Part shown: positions 6,677-15,400 of the stretch, one piece after another
How positions within the stretch are numbered: the first letter of the stretch is position 1
Layout: each line of letters opens with the position of its first letter
Source: Bacteroidales bacterium
GTDB taxonomy: Bacteria; Bacteroidota; Bacteroidia; Bacteroidales; Rikenellaceae
Direction of reading: 5' to 3'
Assembly: GCA_949419965.1 (NCBI GenBank)
Contig: CASPAC010000027.1
Span: forward strand, 1 to 16,940
DNA length: 16,940 nucleotides
Program-made: the position numbers and the translations under genes
Notes under the pieces: model-generated
The model's database searches: none
Told to the model about the DNA's origin: nothing
Seen by the model: the letters and a program-made list of their open reading frames with translations, nothing else

Positions 6677-7429
6677 CTACGAGAAAAGCGTACCGCCGTT
6701 GATGTCGATGTTGGTGCCGGTGAGGTAGCTCGACTCGTCGCTGGCCAGGTAGCAGACCAGGTCGGCAACCTCCGAAGCCTCGCCCTCGCGGCGCAGCGGC
6801 GCCGTGTTGTGCAGGTTCTCGCGAGCCTCGGGCTTGGTGAAGCGGTCGTGGAACGAGGTGTTGATCATGCCCGGAGCCAGCGCGTTGACGCGAATGCCCT
6901 GCGGGCCCAGCTCCTTGGCCATGGCGCGCGTGTGGCACATGACGGCCGCCTTGGCCGTAGCGTAGACCGAAGCACCCGGACCGCCGCCGTCGCGTGCGGC
7001 CTGCGACGAGAAGTTGACGATCGAACCGCCGGCCGGCATCATCGGCACCGCCTCGCGCGTGCAGAGGAAGACCGAACGCATGTTGACGTCCATCAGGAAG
7101 TCGTACCATGCCTCGTCCTGCTCGACGATCTTCTTGCGGCCCACGATGCCGCCCACGACGTTGACCAGAATGTCGACCTTGCCGCCGAACGCCTTGCCGG
7201 CCTCGGCGAAGAGCTTCTTCACGTCGGCAGCCTTGGTCATGTCGCCCTGCACGGCGATCGCTTCGCCGCCGTCGGCCTTGATCATGGCAAGCGTCTTCTC
7301 CGCATCGTCGGGGTTGTCGAAGTAGTTGAGACATACCTTGGCTCCTTCCGAAGCCAGCTTCACCGAAATGGCGCGACCCAGGTCGCGCGCGCCGCCCGTC
7401 ACGACGGCTACTTTTCCTGTAAGTTTCAT
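6677..7429 (-). CDS. SDR oxidoreductase, probable keto-deoxy-uronate (DEH) reductase
   Basis: This 250-residue short-chain dehydrogenase has a Rossmann fold with TGGARDLG (11-18) and active-site Asn116, Ser141/142, Tyr156 and Lys160 (YATAK). Its C-terminus SSYLTGTNIDINGGTLFS is typical of classical SDRs. In alginate and pectin pathways, an SDR reduces 4-deoxy-5-hexoseulose uronate to 2-keto-3-deoxygluconate in the cytoplasm. Position at the end of an operon with PL6, PL17, a KdgF-type cupin and a uronate transporter supports that role. The middle glycine of the usual TGxxxGxG motif is Asp16. Cofactor choice is not clear from the sequence. It lies 118 bases after the transporter, a gap holding a REP-like hairpin; TAGATTTG overlapping the transporter stop (7550-7543) is a weak possible internal promoter. 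A generic 3-oxoacyl reductase is the alternative. Confidence 0.82.
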   Translation of the reverse strand: MKLTGKVAVVTGGARDLGRAISVKLASEGAKVCLNYFDNPDDAEKTLAMIKADGGEAIAVQGDMTKAADVKKLFAEAGKAFGGKVDILVNVVGGIVGRKKIVEQDEAWYDFLMDVNMRSVFLCTREAVPMMPAGGSIVNFSSQAARDGGGPGASVYATAKAAVMCHTRAMAKELGPQGIRVNALAPGMINTSFHDRFTKPEARENLHNTAPLRREGEASEVADLVCYLASDESSYLTGTNIDINGGTLFS

Positions 7430-7469
7430 GTTGTTATTGATTTAAAGGGTTATTCGAATATTTATTTTT

Positions 7470-7535
7470 GTCATTCTGAGCGAAGCGAAGGATCTGCCGG
7501 AAGAAAAACAGCTTCTTCACTACGTTCAGAATGAC
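7470..7535. repeat. REP-like inverted element in the MFS-SDR gap
   Basis: GTCATTCTGAGCG (7470-7482) and CGTTCAGAATGAC (7523-7535) are inverted repeats with a single mismatch. Each arm continues inward as a copy of the dispersed GTCATTCTGAGCGAAGCGAAG type element known from many bacterial genomes, so this is two copies facing each other. It can fold into a hairpin in the operon transcript. No second location of the element occurs in the window. Confidence 0.8.
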
Positions 7536-7547
7536 CTGTCGGCAAAT

Positions 7548-8999
7548 CTATTTTCGCACTTGTTCGATGCGGCCGCCGAAAAGGAAGACGCACAGCAGAC
7601 TCGCCGGCACAAGCGCAGCCCCGAGCACGAAGAACGGAGTCCACACGCCGCTCTGCGTGAGATAGGGCACCAGCAGGATCGAGATGATCGTACCCAGCAC
7701 GGCCGACGCACCGCCCAGTCCGGCCAGCGAACCCACGGCCTTGCCGGTCTGGAAATCGCTGGCGAGGGTCTGGATGTTGGTCATGACGAACTGGTAGCCG
7801 CCCAGGATGAAGGCCATCATCACCACCGCCATCACGGCCGACGAAGCCACGGCGGCCAGCGCCATGCCCGGCACGATGATGCAGCCGCCGACGATCATGG
7901 CCGTCTTGCGGGCCAAATCGACGCTTTTGCCGCGGTCGATCAGCATGCCCGAGAACCAGCCGCCGGCCACCGAACCAATGGCGGCGCCCACGTAGGGCAC
8001 CCACGCCGACATGGCGATCTGCTTGATGTCCAGCCCGAAGACCTCGATCAGGTAGATCGGCAACCACGTGACGAACATCCACCAGATGGGATCGAGGAAG
8101 AAGCGGCCCAGAATGACAGCGTAGTTCTTGCGCTCGGACAGGAGCTGCCCCCACGTCTTGGCCGTATCGCACGAAACGCGGCACTCGGGCTGGCCCGAAA
8201 GGATGTATTCGCGCTCGCGGTCGGTCACCCACGGATGGTCCTTGGGGCCTTTCTTATTGATGAGAAGCCAGGGCACCACCCACAGGATGCCCAGCGAACC
8301 CACGACCAGGAACGTCGTGCGCCATCCGAAAGCCAGGAAGAGCACGGGAATAAGCACCGGTGCGATCACCGAGCCCACCGATGCGGCGGCTCCGAAGATG
8401 CCCTGCGCGAAAGCGCGTTCTTTCTGCGGGAACCACTCGGCATTGGACTTGGTCGTCCCGGGCCACGGCCCCGCTTCGCCCAAACCGAGCAGCACGCGGA
8501 ACGAGATGAGCGACTTGAGTCCCGTGGAGAGCGACGCCAGCGCGTCGGCACCGCCCCACAGCAGCGCCGAGAGCGTGAAGCCGCGGCGCGTGCCCACCTT
8601 GTCGTAGATGCGGCCCGAGACAAGCTGGCTCACGCCGTAGGCCACCATGAAGAACATGGTGATGACGGCCAGCAGGCTTTTCGACTGCCGCTGCTGCTCC
8701 TCCAAGGGCGCCGCGGTGTCGATAAGTCCCAGCTCCTTGGCGATGCCGCCGTAGCGAAGATATTCGATCGAGCCGTCGGGCAGCACCTTCACCTCGTCGG
8801 CCGCAAGCACCTCAGGCTCGCCGTCGACGGTCGTTTCGTAGCTTGCCGAAGCCTCGTCGTAGCGGTATTCGCCCGCCGGGCATACGACCTTGGTGTTGGC
8901 CACCCACATGTAGTTGAGCGTGCCGCGGTCGAGGTAGTTGATGATGGTCACCACCACGATCAGCCCCAGCACGATCCATCGGAATCCTCTGATCTTCAT
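7548..8999 (-). CDS. MFS transporter, hexuronate (ExuT/ACS) type
   Basis: This 483-residue inner-membrane carrier belongs to the anion:cation symporter branch of the MFS, which includes hexuronate and glucarate transporters. The first helix (about 8-25) runs into the family signature INYLDR (20-25). YGVSQLVSGRIYDKVGTRRG is the helix 2-3 loop motif, GLGEAGPWPGTTK the helix 4-5 region, and the remaining hydrophobic segments fit 12 helices. Residues 35-86 form an extra hydrophilic loop of about 50 residues between helices 1 and 2, facing the periplasm; this accounts for the length above the usual 430 or so. In this operon it most likely imports unsaturated monouronate released by PL17. It starts six bases after the cupin gene, so the two are probably translated together. 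Confidence 0.88.
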   Translation of the reverse strand: MKIRGFRWIVLGLIVVVTIINYLDRGTLNYMWVANTKVVCPAGEYRYDEASASYETTVDGEPEVLAADEVKVLPDGSIEYLRYGGIAKELGLIDTAAPLEEQQRQSKSLLAVITMFFMVAYGVSQLVSGRIYDKVGTRRGFTLSALLWGGADALASLSTGLKSLISFRVLLGLGEAGPWPGTTKSNAEWFPQKERAFAQGIFGAAASVGSVIAPVLIPVLFLAFGWRTTFLVVGSLGILWVVPWLLINKKGPKDHPWVTDREREYILSGQPECRVSCDTAKTWGQLLSERKNYAVILGRFFLDPIWWMFVTWLPIYLIEVFGLDIKQIAMSAWVPYVGAAIGSVAGGWFSGMLIDRGKSVDLARKTAMIVGGCIIVPGMALAAVASSAVMAVVMMAFILGGYQFVMTNIQTLASDFQTGKAVGSLAGLGGASAVLGTIISILLVPYLTQSGVWTPFFVLGAALVPASLLCVFLFGGRIEQVRK

Positions 9000-9005
9000 A
9001 ATGCG

Positions 9006-9350
9006 TTACTTTTTAAGAAAATCTTCGCGATGGGGCGAGAAGGTGTCGATCAGAATGCCCGGTTCGAGACAGACGCACCCGTGGAGCTCGTCGGGCGCCA
9101 CGTAGTAGCCGTCGCCGGCTTCGAGGATGCGTTTCCGGTCGCCGATGGTCAGTTCGAACCTGCCGCTGGCCACGTAGGTGGCCTGGCTGTGGAAGTGTTC
9201 GTGGAGGGTGCCGACGGCGCCCTTGTCGAAACGGACCTTGACGATCATCAGCTGACCGTCGTAGCCCATGATCTGACGGGCGATGCCCGGTGCGGGATGC
9301 TCCCACTGCATCTCGTTCTCCAACTGGAATGTTTCGCTGCGTGTTTTCAT
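9006..9350 (-). CDS. kdgF: KdgF-type cupin, unsaturated-uronate ring-opening protein
   Basis: This 114-residue single-domain cupin shows LHEHFHSQATYVASGRFELTIG as cupin box 1, with His50, His52 and Gln56 as metal ligands. His90 in PDELHG is the fourth ligand in box 2. This arrangement matches KdgF, which speeds conversion of 4,5-unsaturated monouronates from pectin or alginate into the linear keto form used by the reductase. ATG 9350 is chosen because the start sits 22 bases after the PL17 stop; the open frame continues upstream only by overlapping PL17 in another frame. The gene lies between the lyase that makes its substrate and the transporter, which fits the pathway. The family also contains unrelated sugar-binding cupins, so the symbol rests partly on context. 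Confidence 0.85.
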   Translation of the reverse strand: MKTRSETFQLENEMQWEHPAPGIARQIMGYDGQLMIVKVRFDKGAVGTLHEHFHSQATYVASGRFELTIGDRKRILEAGDGYYVAPDELHGCVCLEPGILIDTFSPHREDFLKK

Positions 9351-9372
9351 TGCTTTATGGTTGTTTAATCGG

Positions 9373-11577
9373 TTAGTCGATGCGTATGTCGCAGGGGCCC
9401 GTCCACTCGAACGTGCCTTCGGAGGTAACGGCCTTGTGGCGCTTGCCGGCGCCGGCCGCCCGGTTGGCAAGGCAGAGCACCACGCGGTGCCCGCCTTCGT
9501 ACTCGGCCAGCGCCACGGTGTAGTCGGGCGTGTCGCACAGCAGCCGCACGCCGCGGCACGACGAAGCGAGGTTGTCCGACTGCTCGACCTGCAGGTCGTA
9601 GGTGCCGTGGGTTTCGAGCGACGAGAAGAACGTATGGTTGCGCTTCGCCCGCTCGCGGAGCATGTAGACCTTTTCGGTGCGCAGGTTGAAGTCGGGGTCG
9701 TCGGCTCCGGTCTGTGCGAAGACCATCTCGGTGTCGGGCGTCGTCGCCGTGGTGAGCGAATAGAACCGGTCACCCCGGATCCACGTGAAACACGACGAGG
9801 CGCCCTCCGTATTGCGGCCCCAGGCCTCTTTCCACAGATGGCGGTAACCCTCGGCCTCGCCCAGCGCCGTCATCGTCGCACGCGCCTTTTCGTAGGGAAA
9901 ATCGACGCTCACCGGCTGTCCGCAGTACCACATCGGGTAGTCGTAGCGGTGTTCCGTGTCGCTCTCGGCCCGCAGGAGGTCGAGGATCAGCGGATATTGC
10001 AGGAAAGGCGTCGTCACGTAGGCCACCGTGCGCTGCATCGTCACACCGGGACAGGCGTTCGACTCGCGGGCTGAAACGACCTGCACGCCCTCGCGCGAGA
10101 AGTCGGCGAAAAGGATGTCGGAATGGTGCTTCATCGATTCGGCGTAGTCGCCCCCGAAGTGCGAGCGCTCGTCGACGACCAGCGTGTTGTGCGCCACGGT
10201 CGTCATGGCGAACGAGCGGTTCTCACGCGTGTAGTGCCCCTTGTACTTGGCCTCGATGTTGAGCCAGCGGGCGGCGCCGTAGTCGGCCAGCACCTCGTTG
10301 CCGTTGTCGTAGTAGGCCAGCGTCAGCTTGTCGTAGTGGCCGTGGCTCAGCCCGTGGGAAGTGGCCTTGAGGGTCACGGCGCTGTTGAGCGCCGGGTCGG
10401 TGGAGCGCATGACGGCCACCCCGCCCTCATCGCCGTTGCGGCCGTCGCGGTAGAGCGCGCTCCGGAACTGCAGCGGCTGCGCCTCGCCGCGCGCGATGTC
10501 GCGGGCCACGGCATAGCCGGCATCCGTGGGCAGCACCCACGCCTGGTAACGGGCCGCCACGTCGAGCAGCTGCTTGTTCGACGGATCGGCGTTGTAGGCG
10601 ATATTGACGGCGTAGACCAGCTCCTGGGCGTCGTAGCCCTTTTCGAGCGAATCGTTGAAACGCATGAAACGCCCTTCGTACGCAAGTTGCAGGAGCGTCG
10701 AAACGGCCTTTTTGAGGATGCCGTCGCGGTAGTCGAAGATGCCGAGCTCGGGCCGGTTGTGATCGATGCACTGGGCGAAGACCATGAAGGGCCAGATGGC
10801 GTAGCGCTGGTAGTAGGCCCCCTCCGTAAAGTAGCCGTCGGGCGAAAAGAGGTGGTCGAGCTGCCGGACGAACCCGCCGTTGCGGCCTGTTTCGTCGGTG
10901 CCGTAGAGCGCCTTGCGCACCAGCGTCTGGTCGTCCATCGCCATGCCGATCATGCCCACGGCCGCGGTGGCCCAGGTGGCATGGTTGTGCATGCGGTTGA
11001 AGACCTTGTTGTTCTCGCGGTTGCCCTCCATGCCGTTCATCAGGAAATCGGCCATCGGCCGGAACAGGTCGCGCTCGATGCGTTTCCGCTCGGCCGGGGT
11101 CAGGTAGTCGTAGACGCAGTCGTAGGCCATGGAGGTGTGGACCAGCCACACGCTCTCGTTGAGCGTCTGCCAGAAGATGCGGCCCGGTGTCTTCGACATC
11201 GCTACGGGATGGAAGCCCAGCGTCGGGTAGAGATCGGCATAGGCCGCCAGCATGTCGGCCACGCGGCGGGCATACCGCTCGTCGCCCGTGAGCTGCCAGG
11301 CGATGCCGCAGTCGACCATCTCGTAGTAGTTGAGCTTGTGCCGCTCGTGGGTGTAGCCGCCCCCGCCGTCGCGCGGCTGCGGCACGGCGATCGGAGCGGC
11401 CAGCGCGGCATCGGCGCCCGCCAGTGTGCGGGCTATCGAAGCGTCGAACGCGGGCACCTTGCCCCGGTCGGCGCGCATGGCCTCCGCGCCGCGGCGCGTG
11501 AGCATCAGCGAAGGGTGTTCGGCCCGCGCCGGAAGCAACGCCAGCGACAAGAGGGCAATAAAAAGTATCTTTTTCAT
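9373..11577 (-). CDS. PL17 oligoalginate lyase
   Basis: This 734-residue secreted enzyme has a signal peptide ending near Ala19. An N-terminal alpha/alpha-barrel alginate-lyase domain runs to about 370, and a C-terminal heparinase II/III-like beta domain follows. The active site can be placed against Alg17c of Saccharophagus: NHATW gives Asn198 and His199, EGAYYQRY gives Tyr255 as the likely acid, GLSHGHYDKL (409-418) carries the histidine cluster, and Tyr449 (or Tyr445) is the likely base. The first three residues keep a constant offset of three from Alg17c. PL17 acts from the chain end, releasing unsaturated monouronate from alginate oligomers in the periplasm. It starts 10 bases after the two-domain PL6 and is followed by the cupin that handles its product. 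A PL15-like specificity is less likely. Confidence 0.9.
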   Translation of the reverse strand: MKKILFIALLSLALLPARAEHPSLMLTRRGAEAMRADRGKVPAFDASIARTLAGADAALAAPIAVPQPRDGGGGYTHERHKLNYYEMVDCGIAWQLTGDERYARRVADMLAAYADLYPTLGFHPVAMSKTPGRIFWQTLNESVWLVHTSMAYDCVYDYLTPAERKRIERDLFRPMADFLMNGMEGNRENNKVFNRMHNHATWATAAVGMIGMAMDDQTLVRKALYGTDETGRNGGFVRQLDHLFSPDGYFTEGAYYQRYAIWPFMVFAQCIDHNRPELGIFDYRDGILKKAVSTLLQLAYEGRFMRFNDSLEKGYDAQELVYAVNIAYNADPSNKQLLDVAARYQAWVLPTDAGYAVARDIARGEAQPLQFRSALYRDGRNGDEGGVAVMRSTDPALNSAVTLKATSHGLSHGHYDKLTLAYYDNGNEVLADYGAARWLNIEAKYKGHYTRENRSFAMTTVAHNTLVVDERSHFGGDYAESMKHHSDILFADFSREGVQVVSARESNACPGVTMQRTVAYVTTPFLQYPLILDLLRAESDTEHRYDYPMWYCGQPVSVDFPYEKARATMTALGEAEGYRHLWKEAWGRNTEGASSCFTWIRGDRFYSLTTATTPDTEMVFAQTGADDPDFNLRTEKVYMLRERAKRNHTFFSSLETHGTYDLQVEQSDNLASSCRGVRLLCDTPDYTVALAEYEGGHRVVLCLANRAAGAGKRHKAVTSEGTFEWTGPCDIRID

Positions 11578-11587
11578 GATCCGGTGG

Positions 11588-13843
11588 TTATTTCGTTGTT
11601 CCGATGCCCGCCTCGGCCAGCGGCGAACCGTCACGCTGCGTGAAATCGAACGCAGCGGCATCGACATAGGCGGGTTCCAGCTCGCTGAGAGGTCCTTTCA
11701 CCGCATTGCCCGTCATCGAGAGGATGCGGCCCGCGTTCCAGAAGTTGCAGCGCGTGATGGAGACCTTCTCCCACGTGGCCTCGTCCAGCCGGATCGAACA
11801 GCCGCCCCGGCCGCTGCCGGAGAAGTTGCAGCCCGCGATCTCAAGCACCTGCGGCCCCACGAGCCGCATGACCGAACCGCGCTCCTTGTTGCAGCAGTCC
11901 TCGAAGTTGCAGTTGCGCACCGTGACGTAGGGTCCGGCGGTCGATTCGTCGCTTCCGCCGCGGCAGATGTTGACCGGAAGGCCCAGAATGCGGTAGAACG
12001 AGCAGTTCTCAATAAGCATGTCGTCGGCGTTGTAACGCCCCTTGTCGTCGCGCTCGGCCGCGTAATGGATGGCGTCGCCCGAGAGGTTGCGGAACAACGA
12101 ATTGCGGATCTCGACCCGGCCGGCAAAGGTCGACTGCGTGCCCTTGACGGCAAAGAAACCGCCCTCGCCGAAATCGGCGAACTCGCAGTCGTCGACGAAC
12201 AGATCGTAGGGCCGGATCATCTCCGCAGCGGTCGAGATACCCGCCTTGGCCAGCGCCTTGCCGTCTTCGAGCTCGCCCGAAAAGGCGATGCCCTCGATGC
12301 GGAGTTCGCCGCCGTCGGCAATGGTCACCATGTTGTCGCCCTTGGTGCCGTTGAAGCGCACGACGGGCCGCGCGCCGCCCCCGGCGGCACGGATCGTCAG
12401 CGGCACCCGCACAACCATCGCACGGGCTACAGGGTAGTCGCCCCCGGCATCGGCCAGCACGACCGTCGAACCTGCCTCGGCACGCTCCACGACGGCAGGC
12501 AGGTCATCGCCCGCACGGACCGTATAGACCTTCTCCGAACGGCTGCACGACACGGCAGCCGGACAATAACGTGCGGCGCCCCGGCCGGCCCGCATCCCGG
12601 CTTCGGAGGGAAGCACGGGCAGCATGGGAACAGCGTTCTTGAAGCCGGCAAGCGTGCATTTACGGCCCAGCGCGACCTTGTTGCCGCGGAACGTGAATCC
12701 GTCGGTGCGGTCGACGGCAATGAAAGGATCGGTCAACGCCTTGTTGACGATGGTGTTGCGCTCGAAGGTCACCCGCTCGGGCGCCAGCGTGCGTTCGAGG
12801 TCGCGGCCGGTGCCGAACTCGATGTTGGAGCAGTCGACGAAGAGGTTGTCCGCAATTTCGACGTCCTCCACCAGGCAATAGCGGTTGGGCAGCGAATTGG
12901 GCACGGCGTTCATCACGGCCAGCGCCGAGAAGAAGCGCCCGCCGGCGATGCCGACCAACGTATTGCGCACGACGCGGTGACCGGCATTGACGATGCGGAT
13001 GCCGCCCGTATTGCGGATGCCGTTGCCGACGAACAGGTTCTCCTCCACCAGGTTGCGGTCGCCGTGGCGCAAGGCCAGCACGCCCTGCGACTCGAAGAAG
13101 ACGTTGCGGCGCACGATGTTGTCGCTCGACTTGATCGAAACGACCTCCACCTCGCCGTCGCAGCGCTCGAAGAGGTTCTCCTCGATGAGCGTGTTCGACG
13201 ACCGCAGGGCCTGCTGCGAAGTGCCGACGCGGATGGTCTCGGCCCCGTTCGACCCGTAGACCGGGCGCGGCGCGAAATGGTTGTGGTCGATGCGATGGAA
13301 GTTCTGCTGCGAACGTTCCTCGTTGAGCATGACGATGAGCGTGACACCGAGATTGAGCTTGCCGGCGAACGTGCAGTGGTCGACGCGGTTGCGGCGCCCG
13401 TACAAAAGCACGTAGCTATAGGCCATGTCCCGGCGCACGGGGTTGTAGTTGTCGATGATGCAGTCGGTCATGCGGCAGTCGTCGGCCACCTCCTTTCCGC
13501 AGCGGAACTCGACGACGGCGCCCGAAGGAGCCGTGCCGTTGCGGAAATCGAAGCCCCCGATCTCGATCCACCGGCCGGCCAGACGCAGCGTCGACATGCC
13601 GCCGATCCGCACGCCGCCCGGCGTGGCGGCCTCGATGCGGACGGGAGCTCCCTCGGCCCCGGCGCCGCGCCATTTGAGTTCGAGATCGCGGTAGTCGCCG
13701 TCGGCCACCACGATGCGGTCGCCCGGCCCTGCCGTACGCAGAACGGCGGCCACCTCGGGCAGCGCCACGCGATATTCTTTTGCTGCGACCGGCAGAACGG
13801 CCGCTGCGATGAAGAGAGTCAGAAGAAGTTTCGGAGTTTTCAT
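11588..13843 (-). CDS. Two-domain PL6 alginate lyase, periplasmic
   Basis: This 751-residue protein has a Sec signal peptide (about 1-21) without a lipobox, so it is probably periplasmic. Residues 22-410 form a PL6 parallel beta-helix. NGAETIRVGTS (199-209), GEVEVVSIKSS (230-240) and ALRHGD place Lys238 and Arg259 as the catalytic pair, 21 residues apart as in chondroitinase B and AlyGC. Asn199, Glu231 and Glu233 match the calcium ligands of AlyGC by spacing. Residues 430-751 form a second beta-helix, as in AlyGC, an exo-acting enzyme. ATG 13843 is used because it follows the previous PL6 stop by 20 bases; the frame is open further upstream but overlaps that gene. It probably shortens imported oligomers before PL17. 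Chondroitin/dermatan lyase activity is the alternative. Confidence 0.9.
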   Translation of the reverse strand: MKTPKLLLTLFIAAAVLPVAAKEYRVALPEVAAVLRTAGPGDRIVVADGDYRDLELKWRGAGAEGAPVRIEAATPGGVRIGGMSTLRLAGRWIEIGGFDFRNGTAPSGAVVEFRCGKEVADDCRMTDCIIDNYNPVRRDMAYSYVLLYGRRNRVDHCTFAGKLNLGVTLIVMLNEERSQQNFHRIDHNHFAPRPVYGSNGAETIRVGTSQQALRSSNTLIEENLFERCDGEVEVVSIKSSDNIVRRNVFFESQGVLALRHGDRNLVEENLFVGNGIRNTGGIRIVNAGHRVVRNTLVGIAGGRFFSALAVMNAVPNSLPNRYCLVEDVEIADNLFVDCSNIEFGTGRDLERTLAPERVTFERNTIVNKALTDPFIAVDRTDGFTFRGNKVALGRKCTLAGFKNAVPMLPVLPSEAGMRAGRGAARYCPAAVSCSRSEKVYTVRAGDDLPAVVERAEAGSTVVLADAGGDYPVARAMVVRVPLTIRAAGGGARPVVRFNGTKGDNMVTIADGGELRIEGIAFSGELEDGKALAKAGISTAAEMIRPYDLFVDDCEFADFGEGGFFAVKGTQSTFAGRVEIRNSLFRNLSGDAIHYAAERDDKGRYNADDMLIENCSFYRILGLPVNICRGGSDESTAGPYVTVRNCNFEDCCNKERGSVMRLVGPQVLEIAGCNFSGSGRGGCSIRLDEATWEKVSITRCNFWNAGRILSMTGNAVKGPLSELEPAYVDAAAFDFTQRDGSPLAEAGIGTTK

Positions 13844-13863
13844 ATTTCGGTTCGAAGTCGGGG

Positions 13864-15312
13864 TTATTCGGTTTTCCAGCGGCACCCGGCGGCGGCGCGT
13901 ATCGCCTCGACGGCCCGGGTTACGTCGGGCAGCGAGGGCGCCGAAGAAGCCGCAGGCAGCGAAACGCCGCTCTGGCGGCCGCCGAACAGAACGTTGTTCT
14001 TCCACTCGATGTCGGGCGCGGGCGTCGTGTCGCACCAGACGGCGTAGGACGACGAAGACGAGAGCGACACGGTGTTCTCCTCGACCAGCGTGCCGACGAC
14101 GGGCATCACCTGATCGCTGTTGCTCCCGTAGTTGACATTGAAAGCATACTTGCAGTCGACGATCGTATTGCGCCGCACGCGGGCGTTCTTCACCTGCCAG
14201 TAGCCGTTGAGCGCGGGCGAAGCCTGACCCCGGACCATGCAGACCGCCGTACGGTAACCCGTCCCGGCCAGTCCGTGCAGGTAGTTGTCCTCCACCGCGT
14301 GGTCCTCGCCGATAAGCCGGATGCCGCCCGTGCCCTCCATGCCGTTGCCGAAGAAGTAATTGCCCGTCACGTTGCAGGCGTTGCCGTGGCGCAGGGTCAG
14401 CGTGCCCTGGCTCTCGACGAAAAGATTGCCGCGGTAGAGGTTGCCGCACGACTTGTTGGAGATGATCTCGGCCTGCTCGCCGTGGCAGCGGTAGAACCAG
14501 TTGCCCTCGACCGTGCAGGCGGCCCGCTGCATCGAATAGTTGCTCGTGCCGATGCGGATGGTCTCCTGGCCGTTGACGGCCTTGCCGCTGGCATCGCGCA
14601 GCGTGACAGGACGCTCGAAGCGGTTGTTCGCGATGGTATGCTCGGGCACAATGTCCGGCTCGAGCCACACCACCAGCAGGCAGCCGATGTTGCGCTTGTC
14701 GCGGAACGTACAGCCGCGGACGGTGTTGTGCGTGCCGTAGAGCGACACCCACTTGGTGTCGGTCGCGGCATCCTCCGGCGTGGCATCGCCCGTGATGGCG
14801 CAGTCGGCCAGCACGCAGTCCGACGAACCCTTGGCGAACGTCACCACCGACTTGCCCTGCACGGGTTCGGGGTCCAGCCAGCGGAATCCGCTCACCTCCA
14901 CATGCGAACCAGCCACGGAGAGGCGCGAGGTGCCTGTGAAACGGACACCGCCCGGCGTTTCGGCCCGCAGCACCACGGGGTTGCCGGTCTGGCCGGACCC
15001 GCGGATCTCCGCGATCTGGGCATCGTAGGTACCGTCGCGCCACACCACCACGTCGCCCGCGCCGAGCGTACCCAGCGCCTTGAGTTCGGCGGCCGACGAG
15101 ACGTATTTTACCTCCGGAACGTCCGGATTTTCGGGCATCCCCGGGTCCTCGGGTTTCTCGTCGGGCTTTTCTTCCGGCTGCTCCTCAGGCTTCTGCCCGG
15201 GGGATTCGGGTTGCACCGGCGGTACGACCTCCGGGACCGTCCAGTCGCGGCCCGAACAACCGAAGACCAGCGTCAGCAGCAGGGTCGTCCATATGATTTT
15301 GCGCATGTTCAT
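13864..15312 (-). CDS. PL6 alginate lyase, surface lipoprotein
   Basis: This 482-residue lipoprotein has a lipobox ending FGC at Cys19, then a long Pro/Glu-rich linker (about 27-67) with repeated PEE/PDE units. A single PL6 beta-helix follows. NGQETIRIGTS (247-257), GEQAEIISNKS (278-288) and LTLRHGN identify the active site: Lys287 and Arg308 lie 21 residues apart, as in characterised PL6 enzymes. GGIRLIGEDH is the next conserved turn. The linker would hold the enzyme away from the outer membrane, so it is the likely first cutter of polymer at the cell surface. It sits between the glycan-binding protein and the periplasmic PL6. The two calcium-ligand glutamates (279 and 282) are one residue further apart than in the second PL6. 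ATG 15312 is used; ATG 15306 is possible. Confidence 0.9.
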   Translation of the reverse strand: MNMRKIIWTTLLLTLVFGCSGRDWTVPEVVPPVQPESPGQKPEEQPEEKPDEKPEDPGMPENPDVPEVKYVSSAAELKALGTLGAGDVVVWRDGTYDAQIAEIRGSGQTGNPVVLRAETPGGVRFTGTSRLSVAGSHVEVSGFRWLDPEPVQGKSVVTFAKGSSDCVLADCAITGDATPEDAATDTKWVSLYGTHNTVRGCTFRDKRNIGCLLVVWLEPDIVPEHTIANNRFERPVTLRDASGKAVNGQETIRIGTSNYSMQRAACTVEGNWFYRCHGEQAEIISNKSCGNLYRGNLFVESQGTLTLRHGNACNVTGNYFFGNGMEGTGGIRLIGEDHAVEDNYLHGLAGTGYRTAVCMVRGQASPALNGYWQVKNARVRRNTIVDCKYAFNVNYGSNSDQVMPVVGTLVEENTVSLSSSSSYAVWCDTTPAPDIEWKNNVLFGGRQSGVSLPAASSAPSLPDVTRAVEAIRAAAGCRWKTE

Positions 15313-15400
15313 CGTCTTTTCAGTTTCAGGGTTCAGCCTGTTCGGCGGGGAGTAGCCGGCCGTTCACAGGGAGTTTCCCATTCCGGCACCGTCGGGGCGC

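Noticed and set aside
9351..9773. The upstream extension of the cupin frame.
   Set aside because: It overlaps PL17 in another frame and is Arg/Ser/Thr-rich low complexity; the cupin fold is complete from 9350.
11426..14047. An 873-codon plus-strand open frame opposite the PL17 and PL6 genes.
   Set aside because: It lies wholly antisense to genes with clear catalytic motifs. Its translation is low-complexity and rich in Arg, Ala, Val and His, as expected from the reverse strand of GC-rich coding DNA.
13844..15043. The upstream extension of the two-domain PL6 frame, giving 1151 codons.
   Set aside because: It overlaps the other PL6 gene in a different frame and reads as Arg/Gly-rich nonsense; the signal peptide begins at 13843.
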